Position numbers and translations under genes: made by a program
Shown: positions 30,571 through 40,508 of the stretch, one piece after another
Position numbering within the stretch: position 1 is the first letter of the stretch
Layout: every line of letters starts with the position of its first letter
Assembly (NCBI GenBank): GCA_029204225.1
Contig: CM055101.1
Location: forward strand, 57,910,920 to 57,974,919
From: Diphasiastrum complanatum
Taxonomy: Eukaryota > Streptophyta > Lycopodiopsida > Lycopodiales > Lycopodiaceae
Length of the DNA: 64,000 nt
Direction: 5' to 3'
Notes under the pieces: model-generated
The model's input: only the letters and a program-made list of their open reading frames with translations
Told to the model about the DNA's origin: nothing
Databases searched by the model: none

Positions 30571-31432
30571 GTAATGAGTGATATGATCTGCTCCCCATGC
30601 TTTTAATACTGCATCAACAAACTCAACACAAGTCTTTTGTAGAGCTTTCTTATCAATATAAAAAAAGCTTATATTTTCTATAAATTGTAATCATACTATC
30701 AAGCTTCCTCCATACATCAACTTTTAGTAATCTAGTTTTGCCGCTCACCTCAAAGTCTTGAGTGGCAGCAATGATGTCTTTCCAGACTAAGTGTTGAATA
30801 CTGGATGCCTTACCAGTGTGGTTTGATAGGAATCGACGTGCTTTTGCTCCTATGCTTGGCTTAGTAGGCATATTTCCTGACTTTTCTGAAAGCTTTTCAT
30901 CTTTCTGTATTTTGACGTGTCCCTTTTGAAGTCCTGTTTTCAATAGAACATCTTCTAATCGAGAAATAGCTTCATTCGTTGATGATGTTGACTTACTATT
31001 CCAAGCAAAAACTATATGAAGATAAATGAGCTTCTCTATTGTCCTAACTTCTGCATGAAGAGTGCAAACATGCACATTTTTCAAGGGAATAGGCAATACA
31101 GGCTTCTAGTTTGAATTTGCATTTTCTCTAGTAGTTCATGTACTCCTAGTAACATCTTGCCATTTTCATGTAGTACAAACAAGGATTTTTAGATGTAGCA
31201 CTGTCAGAGACATTATGCATGCATTTCAATGTTTTCAATCACCTGCTAAGTGCCATTCAACATTGAAGTCTCCAACTCCTGAAACATTCAGAAATCCTTC
31301 ATCTGTATGGTCCTTGATGATCCTAGGGTAAGATGTCCTAGATAATATCCATGATAATATTTCATGATCCTGCTTTCGTACCTGTCCAAAGAATAAATCA
31401 AACTTAGTTAAATAAGAATTAATACTATCCAT
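30571..31432 (-). pseudogene. Decayed transposase-like gene, copy 2 (T2)
   Basis: A minus-strand paralogue of the 1-2406 gene. An exon starts after GGACAG with VRKQDHEILSWILSRTSYP, followed by GVGDFNVEWHLAGD at about 31240. A stop follows, and the SKNPCLYY block has the second Cys of C-x2-C changed to Tyr. The next part (30653-31096) is open: IPLKNVHVCTLHAEVRTIEK, SRLEDVLLKTGLQKGHVKIQ, ARRFLSNHTGKASS and VWKDIIAATQDF. The last block ends DHITHYM at a GTTAGT donor, matching the DHITRYM/GTAAGC donor of copy 1. Here the C-x2-H (CTLH) is intact while copy 1 has YTLH. The 5' part is missing beyond 31440. Confidence 0.55.
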
Positions 31433-31478
31433 TGAATCTAATGTAATAATGAGAAAATTTACCTAAAAAGCTACCAAC

Positions 31479-31853
31479 CACCATATATGATAGGGGAAAA
31501 ATTCCCGAGGAGGGATTGGTCTCACCAGGAAGCCCTACAGGAGAAGGGCCCACATTGCCCTTACGTGAGTGATTGAGGAATGCCGCTTCCAATCCCGAGG
31601 GCCATCTCAACCACCCCGTGCTTCCCAGCAGATGAGGCTTTTCCAAGCTCCCAGAGGCAGGGCTGCAGGGAGGTGTAATTGCAATCTCAGTCCTATCGGT
31701 CTTGAGTCCTAGACTTTTCGTTCTCTAGATCGTCCACCCCTCTATGTAGAAGTCCGTAGAGGGGTCGTCGCTACTGGTCTCATCCCTCTTTGTTTTTGGT
31801 GGATCTAATTCTGGGGGTCCATTAGTACTGCCAGCTGGTCCGGGTGACTACAC
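31479..31853 (+). repeat. Possible LTR of an unknown element
   Basis: Starts TGATAGGGGAAAAATTCCC, with an inverted repeat, ends GACTACA, and is followed one base later by TGGCGACCCGAATGG, which could be a primer site. It is more GC-rich than its surroundings and interrupts the 5' side of the T2 pseudogene. No second LTR is seen. Confidence 0.35.
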
Positions 31854-33752
31854 TGGCGACCCGAATGGTATGAAAGGCTGGGTGGGTCTCGTGTAATTGG
31901 CAGAAACGGCGTACGTCAGATGCCAGAACCCCTCAATAATGAACTCATAGTTTTTGAAGTAACTATAGCCCCCGCAATGTTGTACTCTAAATATGGTATC
32001 TCCTGCTTGTAAGTGAGGGTGAAGTGTCGGGGTATAGAAATAGTAGTGCGTGACTCCTTCTCGGATTAATTGACAGAATCTCCTAGTGTAGGGTGGAACT
32101 GATTTTCATCCATCATGGTCAAGGGTCTAACCCCCCACGAGGGAGGGAGTAGTTGGCACATCTCCCATCCGAGATCTCTAGAGGCACCTACTATTGTCAA
32201 GATGACCTCATATCTATCATGCTTAGAGTATGATTTCGGGTGGTATTGCTTATGCCAGTGACTTTAGTACTTTACCATGGTCGAGATTCACTACTAGAGG
32301 TCACACGAGTGTAATTAATTACAAATACTATAGAGACTTCTGTATGGGCACTCAGTTAGCAATCATGGTCAAATGAAATGAAGTTATGGTCTATTGCTTA
32401 GGAATGCATCACCTGGGTGAAATAACAGACAACCAATTGTACTATAATACCGTGATTAGGTCCGTGTAGTGTGAGGGTGCTAGTTATACGCGCCGCCATG
32501 TTTGATAGGCGGTGGTATTTTGCCAAACGTCAGGCCTAGGTATTTCGCTAGGCAGTTTCAACAATGGAGGTGACTATGACGACCCCTAACCGAGGTGGTG
32601 TATTTCAACCACGTACGGTGACAACCCACTCTTCTATTTCAAAGAGGTCAGGCCAGTGACTTAAGTACGCACCACACATCTCATTTCCAAATACAACATC
32701 AAATTGAGTCTTATAACCTAAGCATAATGTGTGTAAAGATTCTAAACTTCGATACTTGTGAGCATACTAGGAAGAAACACAACTAGCATGCTATCTAATG
32801 TGATCATCATTAAGCAAGCCCATACCAAAGAACGGAGTCAAGCCAAACTATACTAGCAATGAGAGCACCATGTAAAACATGAGACTAGCAATGAGAGCAC
32901 CATGTAAAACATGAGATCAAGTCTCGTAATCTAGCAATCACATATGAATTGACTAGAAAAACCACATTTCAAGAACGTAAGAATTATACCTTGTGTGCGA
33001 AAAGCGGTTTGCCTTAAAGAGAACCGCCAAGTCATGGGCTCATGGCTTCGAGTCTTGGACCGGCAACGGCATCATTCAAGTTAGGATGTCCTTATGATCG
33101 GACTTCGAGATTGATATGAACCGAAGGTCAAGGCAGGACTGAGATGAAAATGGGATTCTGGCGCAGTCTCCACGCTCACAATAATCAATGGCTTCAGCGT
33201 TATGCTCCACAGCTCTTGGTCAATAGGCTCAGGTGGGCCTCAGTGTATTCTTGATGTTGAACAATTATATCCATAGGCAGAACGCAGATCCGATTACTAT
33301 ATTGACTTTACTGTGTATCCATGCAGAACGGACACTCTGGTAGCAATGCTCAAGCTCGCTCTTGTATAGTTGATAGGCAGGTTGTTGTTTACACTTATAC
33401 ATAATGCTCAGAAATATAACCACCTTCAAACAGTTCATAGTTCCCATGAATGCGTACCACAGCTGGACCATAGTTCAGGGGTGCGAGGGAGCCCCTTCTA
33501 AACAGCGGGTGGATTTAGTGATGAAACTCTGTACCTAACTATACTTGCTCGGCTGGTTTCAATGGCAGCGATAGATAGTCTTCCAATCAAATAGCTATGG
33601 CCCGCCGTATCAGTGCAGGGGACCCCTTGTGCAGCAGTCAGATATGGAATGAGAGTCACGCTGCTTGAAGATAAGCGATCCTTGGTCAGCCTCGCACCGC
33701 AGTGTTGAGATACAAGCGGCAATCAAATATTCAATACACATACTGCTGACAG
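31854..33752. other. Non-coding region, probable element interior
   Basis: About 1.9 kb with only short ORFs and a base composition unlike its AT-rich neighbours. It contains a 32-bp perfect tandem duplication at 32852-32915 (ACTAGCAATGAGAGCACC...). It may be the interior of the element whose LTR is at 31479-31853. Confidence 0.35.
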
Positions 33753-33796
33753 GAATGGGTTGGTCAATCGCAGCGAATGGGTTGGTCAATCGCAGC
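33753..33796. repeat. 22-bp tandem duplication
   Basis: A 22-bp unit beginning GAATGGGTTGGTCAATC occurs twice in direct succession, next to the tRNA-like head at 33805-33871. Confidence 0.85.
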
Positions 33797-33804
33797 TCTA
33801 AAAT

Positions 33805-33871
33805 GCTAAGGAGGCTCGAACCTGGGACCAAAGAAACTTTGGATGCCAAGCTAACCAGTTGAGCCAACCCC
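33805..33871 (-). repeat. tRNA-derived SINE-like head
   Basis: On the minus strand an A-box-like TGGCTCAACTGG (33866-33855) is followed 32 bp later by a B-box GGTTCGAGCC (33822-33813). Between them CCAAAGTTTCTTTGG can form an anticodon-arm-like hairpin. The acceptor and T stems do not pair, so it is not a functional tRNA. It is either a SINE head or a decayed tRNA copy. Confidence 0.5.
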
Positions 33872-34588
33872 GTTGGGTACAGCTCTAAAATGAGGCTTCC
33901 CTAATAAAATTCAGGTATATGAAGTAATGATCAAGCGCAAATACGTCTTTGAAAGCAAGAATGATTTTGTTGGCTCAAATTCCTGAGGTAATGATCAAGC
34001 GACCGTAGCTGTGTGGTAATCGTTGATATCAAAGGTAAGGCATTTGATCGCAGCTCTAGAATGATGCATTACTAGCAGAACTCAGTCGCTTGAATTGATG
34101 GACCAATGACGGTAGCTGCTCTTGACACTCTGGTGTTCATGCAGACACCATTCTTTATAACCTCTGTGCATGATTTCTCCCGCTTCATGGGAGCCGTGAG
34201 AATGGGGAACTCTCTAATCTCTGTCTTCTGATTCTCACCAAAAAAAAAAGAAAACACACTCTTACCACATAAAGTTTATTCTCAGAATGCTCCCTTTTAC
34301 AACCTCCCACATTTCCGTTCTCTCACCTCTCATACTTCCACAATGACCGATCTCCTTGAATTCACGTGAACCATCCATGACATCAACAACTCTCTTCTCG
34401 CGTGACATCAACAAAAAGTTCTACTTCATCATCTCCCATTCACGTTTATGCATTCTCTCTCCAACATACATAACAAAAATCACTCCATCCTTTTTTTTTT
34501 ATTGCAAAAAAAGAGACCTATCTTTATCACATCTCCCCCTTCAAAATGCCATACTTTCATTCTTCAAGCCTTTCACGAAGGGTGTCCT
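33872..34588. other. Unassigned spacer
   Basis: No gene seen. ATGATCAAGCG occurs at about 33930 and 33990 and links this stretch to the repetitive region on its left. Confidence 0.4.
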
Positions 34589-36700
34589 CTAGTGTGCATG
34601 GCTTCTTAGTTGTGATTTGATCACAAGTGGTACCCTTCCCCTTTTGAAAAACATGGATTGGGGCCACTGGTATGGTACCGGGGTACCACTTGTGTGAGCC
34701 ACTTTCTCTTTTGCACTTGTTGGTGGTGTAAATGGTGAGTACTTCACTTGCTTGTCTTTCTTAATTACGTAGTCCTTTTTGCTACTTGTGGTCAACCCTT
34801 ACCACTTTTAGGTAGGATGGTTTTGTTAAGCACTTTTGGCCTCCACTTGTATTTTCCATTTGCGTGTCTGTGGCCCATGGCTTAAGTTGTCTAGGTGATT
34901 TGCCTGTCGGGGTGCCGCTTCGACTTGTACTAGAACTTGCCTATGTTTTTGTTACAGTTTCCTTGACCCTGTCCCATAATTTCCGACTGTTCGTTGTGAG
35001 TTGATTTTGCCGATTTTTCCCGTGTGTTGTTACTGGCGAGCACTCATGACTTTGGGTTGCCTTCAAATGAATGCCTAATTCATATGCCATTTCTTCAGTC
35101 ATTATATTTACACTAGATCCGGAATCTATGGGTACATTATCTAAGATGCAGCCATTAATTACTATCTGAATCTCTAGTTGGCCTTCATCATCGTAATTAA
35201 CTAATCCTAAGTTGATTACTAGTAATTTTGCTTTTCTTCTCTTTTTATTTTGCAAGAATTGCTTAATTTCTTTCTAATAATATTGGTTATTGTCTAATAA
35301 TTGTTTAAAGGTTATATTAGGCATTCTAGAAACAAGGTCTTCTACAATATTATAAGAACGGTTTCTAAGCGGTGACAGATCTCTAGGTATCTCGCTACTT
35401 ATAACTGGATCTGAAAATGCCACTTTCTTAACTTGTCTAGTTTCTTCGTCTAAAAGCTTCTTAGCTTCTGAACTAATATCAACATCATAATGTTTTCCAT
35501 TAGACTTATCAAGACTTAATTCTTTGTTACTAGGAATTTTTACTAACTGTTCTGCGAACTTCGCTTTTTCTGTCGTGTTTTTTGCAATTTTCACAATTTT
35601 CGCCTTAGTTTTCTTCTTACCTTTAAGTGTTAAAGAATCTTTACTACTTCTTGTAGTTACTTTATTTATTTTTTTCTCTAAATCTGGCCATTGATGCTCT
35701 TGATCTAATAATTCAGACTCTACTTCTATCCTCTGAACTATCATGCCAATGTTAGTCTTAGATGGCCGAAGGTCATCTTCCCTAGGTGAGTTTACAAACC
35801 TTGGTTTAGACCGTGCCTGTTGTGGCTGAGGACATTCAGCTGTGACATGCCCTTCGCCTTTACAGTTAGCACAGAGCAGCACATATTCTGCTGATCTCCT
35901 GGGTTCAGGACAATCAGGCGAATAGTGACCTGGGGCTCCGCAATTGTAGCACAAACCCCTTACTCTAGTCGGTGGAGTGGAATCTCGTGTTTTGCCCCTT
36001 CATAAAATAGTGTACTGTTGACCAGTACATTGTTTTGGTATCATTGTTTTTTGGTTAGTAGGAGTTGCAGTATAAGCTACCTCCTCATGATTATTAATCA
36101 GACAGAGGAATAGTTCCTCTTCTAAATAATTAGTCTGTAAATTGGGATAGTTGGTCTTAGAATGACCTTCCTTCCCACAAGCGGTACACCAAACATTGGT
36201 GTTAGGCTTGGCTTTAACATCAGATATCTGGACTTTCAAGTCACTCATTTCTCTTGTTAACAGCTCAACACTTTTCCTTAATGGATCCATCTTTTCGAAT
36301 TTCTACATTCTTTTCTTTCTATCTGAATTCCTATTTTTGGATTTCCTATAAGAAGACTCTTCTTCTGATGAAAAAAAATAAGATGAATACTCAAAGGATT
36401 CTTCACCATCCACTGAATCAGATTCTGATTCTGACTCAATAGATGTTTCAGATTAAATTTGTGCTTTTTACTACTTTTTCTTTCATTTCTCCATCTGTGA
36501 GAAATTCGAGAAGTTTCGTAATTCTCCAGAGGCAATGACATCTTCCAAAGAAGTCAGCACACCCTGTCGACAATATTGATCCATTTTCTTAGGCAAACCA
36601 CCCAAGAACCATTCATTTTGCATTGGAACTGGATACTGGGCTCCTAACTTTCATATTAAATTCTTAACCCTACGAGTATATTTCCTAAGTGATTTCTTTG
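34589..36700 (-). pseudogene. Ty3/gypsy gag-protease remnant
   Basis: Read on the minus strand from 36700: a gag end (KKMDQYCRQGVLTSLEDV), then a CTACGKEGHSKTNY knuckle with its last Cys lost (about 36150). Next come two good zinc knuckles, CYNCGAPGHYSPDC (about 35950) and CANCKGEGHVTAEC (about 35870), then a long Lys-rich linker (35274-35700). The retropepsin follows with IDSGSSVNIM at about 35115. Reverse transcriptase and integrase are absent. Three knuckles is unusual; most gypsy Gag proteins have one or two. Stops separate the open segments. 34589-34940 continues in low-complexity Lys/Ser-rich sequence. Confidence 0.75.
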
Positions 36701-36734
36701 GCTTTTTCTCAACAAAGCTAAGTTGAGCCAACAA

Positions 36735-37180
36735 TCTAGTGGAATAGTGACGAATCTGACGAAGAAAGATTCGAGAGGCAACCTGTCACCGTAGTTCCTG
36801 TAAACCAAGATGGTTTCGGATTGAGCAGAGCAGACAAAGGCAAAGACATAGCTGTCCAAGGAGGACCTCCCAAAAAGTTGACAAGAGCATGAAGAGAGCC
36901 AACAAGATATGTGCCAGGCAGCTCAGCTTCCACATTAGAAGAGTTCTGTGGATTCAGTGGCGAACCACAGACTATCGAGGACGCGATTGAAAGTCCAGAA
37001 AAGGACAAATGGATCCAAGCCATGAACGAAGAGATGGAGTCCATGAGGAAGCACAAGGTATGGACGTTGGAGCCATTACCACATAAGCACAAGACTGTCA
37101 AATGCGAATGGGTTTTCAAGCTCAAATACGGACCAGATAGGAACATCATGAAATACAAGGCAAAACTGGTAAATGAGTAG
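36735..37180 (+). pseudogene. Ty1/copia linker and reverse transcriptase N-terminus
   Basis: The plus strand encodes an acidic linker (SDESDEERFERQP), then EPQTIEDAIESPEKDKWIQA, MNEEMESMRKHKVWTLEPLP and CEWVFKLKYGPDRN, ending at KYKAKL where the finger domain of reverse transcriptase should go on. There is one stop in the linker. The rest of pol is missing. Confidence 0.8.
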
Positions 37181-37951
37181 TGAGAGAGGGTTTGTGGGTA
37201 AAATGTTAGTTGTTGTTTAGCAGTACTTATGTTTCTTGGCATACACTAGGCGTTGTTTAAGTTCTTGAAATGTACCCACCTCTTTATAATATAAGAAAGA
37301 GAAATGCGTGGCGTGTAGCTACCCTTTTCTTTTGCGATCAGATTTCTTCTTGCGTTGTGTTTGTCGTGTGCCAGTACTGACTCTGTGCGACAGGTTTTGC
37401 TGCGTTTTTTGATTGCTAAGCAACAGGTTTTCAGAAAATCGTGAAATGCAATCCTTCACTGCAATATTTTCTGCTTGAGGAGAAAAAACTGGAAAACGCT
37501 GGATTCTCAGCTACCATTTGTAGCGCTGATGATAACGTATTAGCTCGGCATTGTCAACGAAAAATATATTAGGCGAGGGCATCTGTGCGTGTAGATAACA
37601 GAACACACGTTCACAAAACTAACAAGACACACTAGACATCTACAATCTCAGAGACGATACACCGTATCTGATACGATTCGCAGAAATCAAAGTCACCATG
37701 CGCACATTCATCATGACTGAAAACCTTTGGAAGGTTAAGTAGTATATTACTAATAGCAAAACTTAATACAGAGTCTCTAAATCGTGTACATGTCCGTCGG
37801 CATTCAAGTGCTTCATAAATATGGACACTGTACTCATTCTTATTGCTTGGAACGCGACAAGCGGATCAAGAAAATTGAGCTATAGCCTCTACGTATGTTG
37901 TTCGAGCATCTGATGTGCTCTATTATCTCGCATGTACCATGCCGTTGCAAT
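37181..37951. other. Region between a copia fragment and HSP20
   Basis: It begins with a purine-rich stretch and TGTTAGTTGTTG (37204), followed by TCTTTATAATATAAG (about 37281), which resembles an LTR with a TATA box. 37440-37951 must contain the 3' UTR of the HSP20 gene. Confidence 0.35.
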
Positions 37952-38643
37952 TTAGCTGGAGATTTCGATGGGCTTCACTTCGTGCTTAGGTTTCTCGATT
38001 TTGGGAACAGTGACGGTGAGTACTCCATCCTCGACCTTCGCCTTCACTTCCTCCACTTTCGCATTTTCTGGTAAGCGGAAGCGTCGCAGAAAACTGCCCT
38101 GCGTACGCTCCACCCGATGCCATTTGTCTGTCTTCTCCACCTCCTCTTTCTTGCGCTCTCCGCTTATCTGTAGCGTACGTCCATCTTCCACCTGAACCTT
38201 TACGTCTTCCTTTTTCAACCCTGAAATCCGATACAGCCACAAATTATCACGACACATTCAATAGATTCAGATAAATCGGACAAGACGAACAACAAAAACT
38301 ACTAATCATGAAAATTCTCGGCAATAAGCCAGGTTGATAAAGGTTATTCAACATTATGAGCACAAAGTCATGAGGTATATGCCGAGATCAGGACTAAAGA
38401 AGTACCTGGTAGATCGGCTTTGAAAATGTGAGCCTCCGGAGTTTCAAGCCAGTCTACTCGAGTACTGGCAATGGCGCTCACATCCTGGGCAAACTGTCGA
38501 GAAGGTGCGTTGTCCCACAGAGGAAATCTGTGAAAAGGCTCCAAAAATCTATCGAATGGATCAAAAATACTTTGATCTCGTCCAAAGAAGAATGGGGTCT
38601 TCCTTCTCAGAAATGAATTGCTGTCTGCGATTGCTAAGATATT
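37952..38643 (-). CDS. HSP20: Cytosolic class I small heat-shock protein, two exons, no visible ATG
   Basis: Exon 1 (38406-38643) encodes [17 protein letters not shown] and [19 protein letters not shown] 185-bp GT-AG intron (38221-38405) splits the Gly codon, and exon 2 (37952-38220) continues [43 protein letters not shown]-like [15 protein letters not shown] and the tail PIEISS. This is a complete alpha-crystallin domain with both consensus regions and the class I C-terminal I-x-I motif (IEI). Proteins of this class form cytosolic oligomers that hold unfolded proteins during heat stress. The exon 1 frame has a TAG at 38646-38644 and no ATG between there and the domain, so the start codon is lost, lies in an unseen upstream exon, or is a sequence error. 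An intron here is unusual for flowering-plant class I genes. Confidence 0.9.
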
Positions 38644-38837
38644 CTAGATGGCGAGAGTTGATGAATTGAGAATCCTGAATGTAGAGATTATATCAATTAC
38701 TATAACCGCTTAGCTGTAGATACCTCGTCGAGAACTCACTGAAATATTGCAAGCTATGGAAGAATGAGAAATACGATGTATTGTTGTAACGTGCGAGAGG
38801 ATAGAATAGAAGCATGGATGAAGAAAGCACTAGAAAG

Positions 38838-38840
<3 letters not shown>

Positions 38841-38877
<37 letters not shown>
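38841..38877. repeat. (GA)n microsatellite in the HSP20 5' region
   Basis: Eighteen or so GA units (CT on the HSP20 strand). In sense orientation CT-rich tracts are common in plant 5' UTRs; the duplicated segment has a similar tract at about 40050-40079. Confidence 0.95.
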
Positions 38878-38880
<3 letters not shown>

Positions 38881-38884
38881 TGTA

Positions 38885-38897
38885 GAAGACTCCAGAA
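38885..38897 (-). promoter_or_regulatory. Heat-shock element upstream of HSP20
   Basis: The minus strand reads TTCTGGAGTCTTC, i.e. TTC-nn-GAG-nn-TTC, three alternating heat-shock-factor units with one mismatch. It is about 240 bp from the coding start, a usual position for a heat-shock gene, and is kept in the duplicated copy. Confidence 0.6.
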
Positions 38898-39294
38898 AAG
38901 TAGCCCCTTTTGGCAGTTGAGGTGAGGTCACAAGTAAAGGAACCTAATGGGGGCCCTACAAGAGACTGATGGGAAAGATGGGCAAAAGCATAGAAATGAA
39001 ACCCACAATATTTTAAAAAAATTGATATCACTAAAATTTTGACGATCTTTAAATGCGCCTTCAATGAGTAATAGTCTTCAAAAAATTGAGAAGCTTTGAA
39101 TTGTGAAAGTTTTTTTTTAAGTATAACTCAAAACATGTTTCCCTACTAGCATTGCCTCTCTTCACCACACGATAGTGGCCAAGAACGCCATTATAATGAC
39201 GTGAATGAAAACATATTACCACTTTAAATAACCTTTATCAACAATAACCACCTCGAATAAGTTAATATCCATATATTACTTCATATATGTATAC

Positions 39295-39768
39295 ATTTGT
39301 AGTACTGAGGAAATTCATTAAAATATGATTGAACATATTCTCTCTCTCTCTCTCTCTCATATATGAGCTAGGAGAATCTAATTTTTGTTCCTCGTGCTTT
39401 TTCTTTTTGCCTATAAATACTTTGTGTGACATTGCCACGTTAAAACCATTTTGCCCAAAATCAAACCATGTAGAGCCTTGCGATTACCATGAAAATTTGT
39501 CAAGCAAGGCTTGACGGGCAAAAAAAAGGCCCTACTTATGTGCTAGCAAAATGCATGGCAATTGCCTATACGTGTAGTTGTGAATATTAGTATGTTATTA
39601 GTAAACAAAGAAAGAAAATGAATATCATGTACCAACAATATTACTATTGGATGTATAAGATGTACACCTTGTTAAACAAGACCACTATAGCCTTGGCAGT
39701 ATCCAATCTCATACTCCGCATTATTGTATTTTCCTCCAAAATCTTCAATTTACATCAATTATTTAGTA
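39295..39768 (+). repeat. Interspersed repeat R1, copy 2
   Basis: Matches 16847-17412 except for a much shorter (TC)n tract and small indels. It sits between the two copies of the HSP20 upstream segment. Confidence 0.7.
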
Positions 39769-40014
39769 AATATCTCTCTCAAATCTCTTTCTCTCTCCAT
39801 CAGTTTATTTCTCTTTCTTTCCTTTCATGGAAGAATGAAGAAGACCCGCAAAACAAAAAGTGGGAACCGACAATTTGTAAACCATTGCTGAAAAGATAAA
39901 GGATGCATTAGCAACATCAATCACAAAATTGACATTCTACACACTAGAAATCAAGATATCTTGAGAAATATGAAAGAGATGGACATAGAAACACAAGAGA
40001 TGAATTCTCCACAA
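39769..40014. other. Spacer without recognisable gene
   Basis: TCTCTC-rich sequence, then AT-rich text. No ORF of note. Confidence 0.4.
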
Positions 40015-40046
40015 AGATAGAATAGAAGCATGGATGAAGAAAGCTC

Positions 40047-40082
<36 letters not shown>

Positions 40083-40363
40083 TGTAGAAGACTCTCGAAT
40101 GCGGAACGTAATGGGTGCCCTACAAGAGACTGATGGGAAAGATGGGCAAAAGCATATAAAAATGAAACCGACAAAATTTAAAAAAAATTGATATCACAAA
40201 AATTTTGACGATTATTTACATGCGCCTTTAATGAGTAATAGTCTTCAAAAAATCAAGAAGCTTTGAATGGTGTATGTCAAAACAGGTTTTCCTAGCGTTG
40301 CCTCTTTTCACTACACGATGGTGGCCAAGAAGGCCATTATAATGACATGGATGCAAACATGTT
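40015..40363. repeat. Duplicated HSP20 upstream segment
   Basis: The second copy of 38809-39213, lacking about 40 bp just beyond the heat-shock element. The GAA-nn-CTC-nn-GAA core is retained at 40087-40099. No coding sequence follows on the minus strand. The copy is cut at 40363 by the TGTTACGAGC repeat. Confidence 0.75.
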
Positions 40364-40508
40364 GTTACGAGCACGTAACCAGTGCCGAATCCTAGAGGAC
40401 ACAGGAAGTCAGATACCACAGTCAGGGTCATGTCTAGCGTATATGACCAACAGGACAAGACAGTGTGAGTAGTGTGCCCCGACACGGTCCATAGCCATGG
40501 CAGGCCTA
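40363..40508 (+). repeat. LTR-like repeat starting TGTTACGAGC, copy 2
   Basis: Closely related to 10357-10500. It starts at the end of the HSP20 upstream duplicate and is joined at 40508 to copia integrase sequence. Confidence 0.5.

Larger units (their letters stand above)
38809..39213. repeat. HSP20 upstream segment, parental copy of a duplication
   Basis: The segment from ATAGAATAGAAGCATGGATG through the GA tract, the heat-shock element and GTGGCCAAGAACGCCATTAT is repeated at 40015-40363 in the same orientation. Confidence 0.8.

Noticed and set aside
33000-33070. GGCTTCGAGTCTTGG as a possible second B box
   Set aside because: No A box at the right spacing on either strand.
37986-38240. 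Gly/Arg-rich ORF within HSP20 exon 2
   Set aside because: A frame-shifted reading of the well-supported alpha-crystallin domain.
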